From positions 1-25,191 of the forward strand of contig NZER01000492.1 of the NCBI GenBank assembly GCA_002690445.1: DNA of 25,191 nt, written 5' to 3'. A program made the position numbers and the translations under genes. The notes beneath the pieces are model-generated. The model saw nothing but the letters and a program-made list of their open reading frames with translations. It had not been told where the DNA came from and did not search any database. Origin of the DNA: Candidatus Pacearchaeota archaeon (lineage in GTDB: Archaea > Nanoarchaeota > Nanoarchaeia > Pacearchaeales > GW2011-AR1). Below are positions 23,701 through 25,191 of the stretch, in pieces (position 1 is the stretch's first letter; each line of letters starts with the position of its first letter).

Positions 23701-25191
23701 GATTGTGCGCGTTCTTTAGCTCCCCTATTAATCCAGTCGCCCATGTATTTGTCTGCTCCAGTTGCGCCAAGTCCTCTTTGGGCTCTTAAAATTGCATCAG
23801 CACCAGCGTCTCGTTTTTGGGTAGCCCCCAACATTTCTAGTCCTGAGCCTAGTAGTCCAAGTATTCCAACTCCCAGACCCTTACCGAACGGAGATTTTCC
23901 ACTGAAGAGCCTTTTCTTTTGTTCTCGTAATTCTTGGTCCGCCGCCTTGTGGTAGTCTCCCGACATGATTTTTTTCCGCATTTTATCCCGTGCTCGTTCA
24001 CGCTTAATCGTATCATCAACAAAATTCGGAACGAAGCCACTAGCTTTTGGGCTAAATTCTGTAGGCAGGCCCGTTGTCGGGTCAAGGATTGGCCAATCAA
24101 AACCAGTCAACTCCTCTTTTTCTCGTTGAGCTCTCAATTTCCGCATCTCAGCCCCGGTTGGGGTGCCCAAAGGCAAACCTGTTTTAGGGTCGACTTGTGG
24201 TGGGCGCGCGCGTTCCTTCATGTCGTTGAGGTGCGCTTTGATGACGGCTTGCCGGGAGGGAGATTTAAAATTCGGAACGAAGCCATCGCTTACCGCGCGC
24301 CCCTCGCGCGCTGCGCGTTTAAAGCGGTTCCAATCAAGCTTTTCTTTTAATTCCTTTGGTACATCTCCGGGGTCGCCGCCAACTTTGCCTCGTGCTTCAA
24401 ATTCTTTCTTTAAATGTTCTAGACGCAGGCGCTCCTCTTCTAAGGCGTCAAAATTTGGATCAGCCATTTTCCCCTGACCCCTCATATGATTTTGCCACCA
24501 GTCTTTGAGCCATCCTTCCTGTTTTAATTCTTCATCAAATTCACGCTTTATTTTCCCGGGATCTGCACCCATAGGTAAACCAGTGTCTGGGTCAATTAGT
24601 GGGGCAACTTTCCTAGCGTCAGGAAAACGGGGATCCTGCATCCCCTGCATCTTGCGAAATTTATTAAGTTGATTAATTCGATGCTGCTTCTCGATCTGTT
24701 CAGGCGTAAATAACGGATCAGGTTGTCCGCGAACTGATCTCCTTGGTTTGTCAGGCTGTAACTGTAACCTGTTACGATACTGGATGCGGGGTACTGTTGG
24801 TTTCTTTTTATCGTCAAAATTCGGAACGAAGCCATCTGCATCACCAATTCCAAACATCGAACCAATGATACTGGGGATCTGGGTTGGATTAGTTAACATA
24901 GTCCACCCTACATCCAATTCATCGTAAATAGTGGAAGCAAGTCTACCGGGACTTAAAATATCAAGCGGATTCCCGAAAACACCTGCGCCTGACCGACTTA
25001 TATTTTCTGACTGCTGCTGCTGAAAGGCGTTTGCTGGACCTTGGAGAGCTGCTCCAAAGAAATGCGCTGCAGTCGAACTTGATTCAGCCGCGGGCCCTCC
25101 CCACATTGGGTTACCGTGATAGTCATAGTCTCCGGTTGAACCATAATCTCCCCACGGTAATGCAGCTAAAGTAACTGGTCCACCAACTCTA
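17757..25191 (-). CDS. Giant repeat-rich virion protein, tape-measure candidate (5' partial)
   Basis: The frame is open from 25190, with no stop upstream of the first ATG at 25106, so that ATG is unlikely to be the real start; at least 2,477 residues are visible. Numbered from that Met: GFVPNF at 92, 275, 357, 519 and 1165, a variant GHVPNM at 1247, and five DPxTGLP motifs between 170 and 1320. A Gly-rich hydrophobic stretch lies near 405-425. An unrecognised charged globular region spans about 760-1120. A long Lys/Glu coiled coil spans about 1406-1680. Pro/Gly/Thr linkers follow, with Cys-pair helices near 1340 (KACKCLCEI) and 1932 (VKCCWKI). Great length, coiled coil and position upstream of the tail genes fit a tape-measure protein, which sets tail length. 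The shortage of membrane-like segments is unusual, so another large internal or tail structural protein remains possible. Confidence 0.55.
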   Translation of the reverse strand, partial: RVGGPVTLAALPWGDYGSTGDYDYHGNPMWGGPAAESSSTAAHFFGAALQGPANAFQQQQSENISRSGAGVFGNPLDILSPGRLASTIYDELDVGWTMLTNPTQIPSIIGSMFGIGDADGFVPNFDDKKKPTVPRIQYRNRLQLQPDKPRRSVRGQPDPLFTPEQIEKQHRINQLNKFRKMQGMQDPRFPDARKVAPLIDPDTGLPMGADPGKIKREFDEELKQEGWLKDWWQNHMRGQGKMADPNFDALEEERLRLEHLKKEFEARGKVGGDPGDVPKELKEKLDWNRFKRAAREGRAVSDGFVPNFKSPSRQAVIKAHLNDMKERARPPQVDPKTGLPLGTPTGAEMRKLRAQREKEELTGFDWPILDPTTGLPTEFSPKASGFVPNFVDDTIKRERARDKMRKKIMSGDYHKAADQELREQKKRLFSGKSPFGKGLGVGILGLLGSGLEMLGATQKRDAGADAILRAQRGLGATGADKYMGDWINRGAKERAQSKNEDAELREIIAKEDAWLNRDINKDKYKEDIRLIEKSKKYHPWGELKADGFVPNFADDGSEAKYFGPKKWEDMNLEEQEAFLDDKVRKKHQERINIQFETMKARRPDLTDEEVRKLPEFVNYRKASGKSFWTPEELAEEQAQIKESKDDYERYLKNQSEHGYDKKFFDANVEKILEQTMKLSPSDRYDFLKETFQAGTDEDSNFRMTRDGKVSGPHKMIVPEGTSEITQAKFKPINFADVAITDAGGRHANAFQMGFLGRSNARVVRLNEDLNDPDVRKRIFRPNHPLLLRMRKKSNTSATRQVIRRAMARSMGKILRNEEGITGEQGAWGNKMFDQEHWLRGGLDSLSREEFRQGKLIKFGQQNIRAERRQAHSLVDDMGIEHEGKIDKYSLDDTSRFSQVTKRGTLYDPRAKVTSLARSAERPAHETFLGAWGIDARAGRPPKDLSESSIGTLVGAGDISGSAARLLLAMDPRKRKEFHKLWGDMFIGQESGTDDMTFAARNQLSQSYTKETLLGMRKFAFELHKPKGYAYDPRWGEGTYRSVTGDDPAVDRDKSSGHKLITADMLEAAKDDIRAKEAALAVGGSSATRKRRELDDQYLSGEITPREYYRRRGLIRGGLTEPQLAEQLKKAREKHKTLRNRHLSQVPGRLDNIKQDELNAPIIVTGEEHEEMDRNKAPLDIDPVTGLPRNLSRGFVPNFDPTMDAINRESQAVPSSAVRLDTNTSLKNLTTGPRYNPTGKGIFNNGGFGEGSLAGGISLARNVGITPQTKGMAAEGHVPNMAGQPGGTPDDTPVAPTGPLPGMPGTASAPSGTNPVTGPSAGPARITYGPAAQTGAVDPTTGLPGGSLPGSAEGQFARNVEAARAPKDDGNCMQKACKCLCEIRDILKGSDTISGRSTGIAAASTSGKPGAGRPGHGGPGGVAGEGSTGGRALRPLPEGEVAKQRKAVQAAIDAKQKDIKDQLPKEIEDVKKAKEAEKKAKEEAEQVTVTTSAGKKDKVSIEASLKDEKARVKDYKERVPEAQKEFDEAKKKHEEFYKDDGSLKEGVDERDVRAASQEESDAADKLREATDNLARAEKEVKQNTKHLADIEKKQAAADKKAAEATTEREKQEQDVNKLGDLKDALKAIEGKTGTDRRDALKGLGENIVGLEDALAAEVSKLDKQIAEETDPDKKKKLEEEKAGKQKARGAEIESRKDALKNLPWKEMGYSPDVKLDAREATLSDPTKGFTGGTDYAGQGGGAGYLPFDLPSSGIAPGGVKIEGYQGRPTPTGFRKDEDGKLGATPYSWNRSDQTGRNVGRTDEGLTSIFDPGHEAFLPTGGRGQLAAGEMKPQPTTTTPAPPPTGPAGPIPSTTETSTPTTSGGPETSIPGGGSVAPTPVVDPAAPLPGEATESDPDSVPSNVPPADAPTIPAAPAGPPTVGARQRNALTSSPEDTKRGAEALGSNIKIANDETRKGFKGLVKCCWKIADAIEKLASGFPALPTTTDKTEDGFDRFTRKAEEGEKYVSTPTPTTKPPTPPGPAAEKVDLGENTYEAIKADVDKKQAAASGKREEFIKILRARGEEKGLPTTGRTDFNAASGEDYGIGSAQGGGVAQRQRVLSGADARGITETKRYEANERLQKANIVESKLESQMERDRAAGMRGDKDAQARFEARLPELEKAREEQGAAMAEAAKLNTKDTSRQIAIEDLGVTGLGSASYMGRTDAPMHGGAVYRDPTMGNTLNIPGGGPAMTDASMGVDSSFMTDLSHLIPSTYEGPQESPAIDYGGGIDLPASGGPAVPSWLNTAGGGGAGGGITSMISDMKDCVCSPDYAAGSSPDFESPVNFRHANITEAREADRTNSSENETQESSNELALKIETLTTELSRLSSLPDDMGEAVRVAIETAFANLGNNEGTADAAAPTETEATGQTVTGEHTMTLNWGDALKVDHSNMSVSGQVANLESKIKEIVEGILRDSGLSMGASPVAEGGITPTSHT
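20070..20890 (-). other. Coiled-coil coding segment of the giant protein
   Basis: About 270 residues are dominated by Lys, Glu, Ala, Asp and Gln with Leu/Ile at heptad-like spacing and almost no Pro, Cys or Trp. Flanking DNA encodes Gly/Pro-rich linkers, so the rod is sharply bounded. Such rods are common in tape-measure proteins. Confidence 0.7.
21162..24593 (-). repeat. Five DPxTGLP peptide motifs with diverged codons
   Basis: DPDTGLP (24573-24593), DPKTGLP (24171-24191), DPTTGLP (24063-24083), DPVTGLP (21630-21650) and DPTTGLP (21162-21182). The third and fourth sit 8 and 5 residues before a GFVPNF copy. Codon choice differs from copy to copy, unlike GFVPNF. A related HPETGLP lies in the M23 protein at 3348-3368. 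Confidence 0.88.
21597..24833 (-). repeat. Five exact copies of an 18-base repeat encoding GFVPNF
   Basis: GGCTTCGTTCCGAATTTT occurs without a mismatch at 21597-21614, 23535-23552, 24021-24038, 24267-24284 and 24816-24833, always in the same frame. A diverged peptide version (GHVPNM, 21351-21368) has different codons. Preceding residues are A/S/R plus D/S/R, and following residues vary. Flanking DNA is not repeated beyond a few bases. Confidence 0.95.

Noticed and set aside
25104..25106. ATG at 25106 as the real start of the giant gene
   Set aside because: The frame has no stop from 25190 to this ATG and reads a plausible Gly/Pro-rich peptide, and no ribosome site is evident. It is simply the first Met in a truncated gene.
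1..25191. CRISPR array or tRNA genes
   Set aside because: The repeats found are coding, in frame and irregularly spaced; I recognised no tRNA sequence on either strand by eye.

Overview
This window looks like the late tail and adsorption region of a large tailed bacteriophage (Caudoviricetes). Seven long genes all lie on the minus strand, packed nearly end to end (gaps of about 60, 19, 6, 1 and 1 bases, plus one 2-base overlap). They encode very large structural proteins and one M23 metallopeptidase with a complete metal-ligand set. The peptidase implies a bacterial host with peptidoglycan. I see no marker that places the phage or host more precisely; an environmental, probably uncultivated phage is my inference. 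I recognise no tRNA, integrase, insertion sequence, CRISPR array or host housekeeping gene.

Transcription order runs from right to left. (1) A giant protein of at least 2,477 residues enters from the right edge (17757-25191). It is open past the edge, so its true start is not visible. It carries short repeats (GFVPNF, DPxTGLP), a long charged coiled coil and Pro/Gly/Thr-rich linkers, and is the best tape-measure candidate. (2) and (3) Two apparently paralogous beta-rich proteins (15323-17737 and 12115-15321) follow. (4) A lectin-like tail-fibre or spike protein (10300-12108) differs in style from its neighbours. (5) A 1,523-residue tail-hub-like protein (5668-10239) comes next. (6) A virion peptidoglycan hydrolase with an M23 domain (3051-5666) follows. 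(7) An adhesin-like protein of at least 1,017 residues (1-3051) runs off the left edge. It has carbohydrate-binding-like modules and a collagen-like stretch.

Two features tie the genes together. First, a cysteine mini-domain (C[W/Y]xC, then a short beta-like stretch, then one or two more Cys) recurs about nine times in four of the proteins, five of them in tandem at the end of the 1,068-residue protein. Second, Thr/Ala/Pro linkers (TTTTAAP and similar) separate modules in six of the seven proteins. The longest, 14 Thr codons, sits at the very end of the peptidase gene and abuts the next gene in another frame.

The strongest nucleotide-level oddity is in the giant gene. All five GFVPNF motifs are spelled with exactly the same 18 bases, whereas the neighbouring DPxTGLP motifs keep the peptide but use different codons each time.
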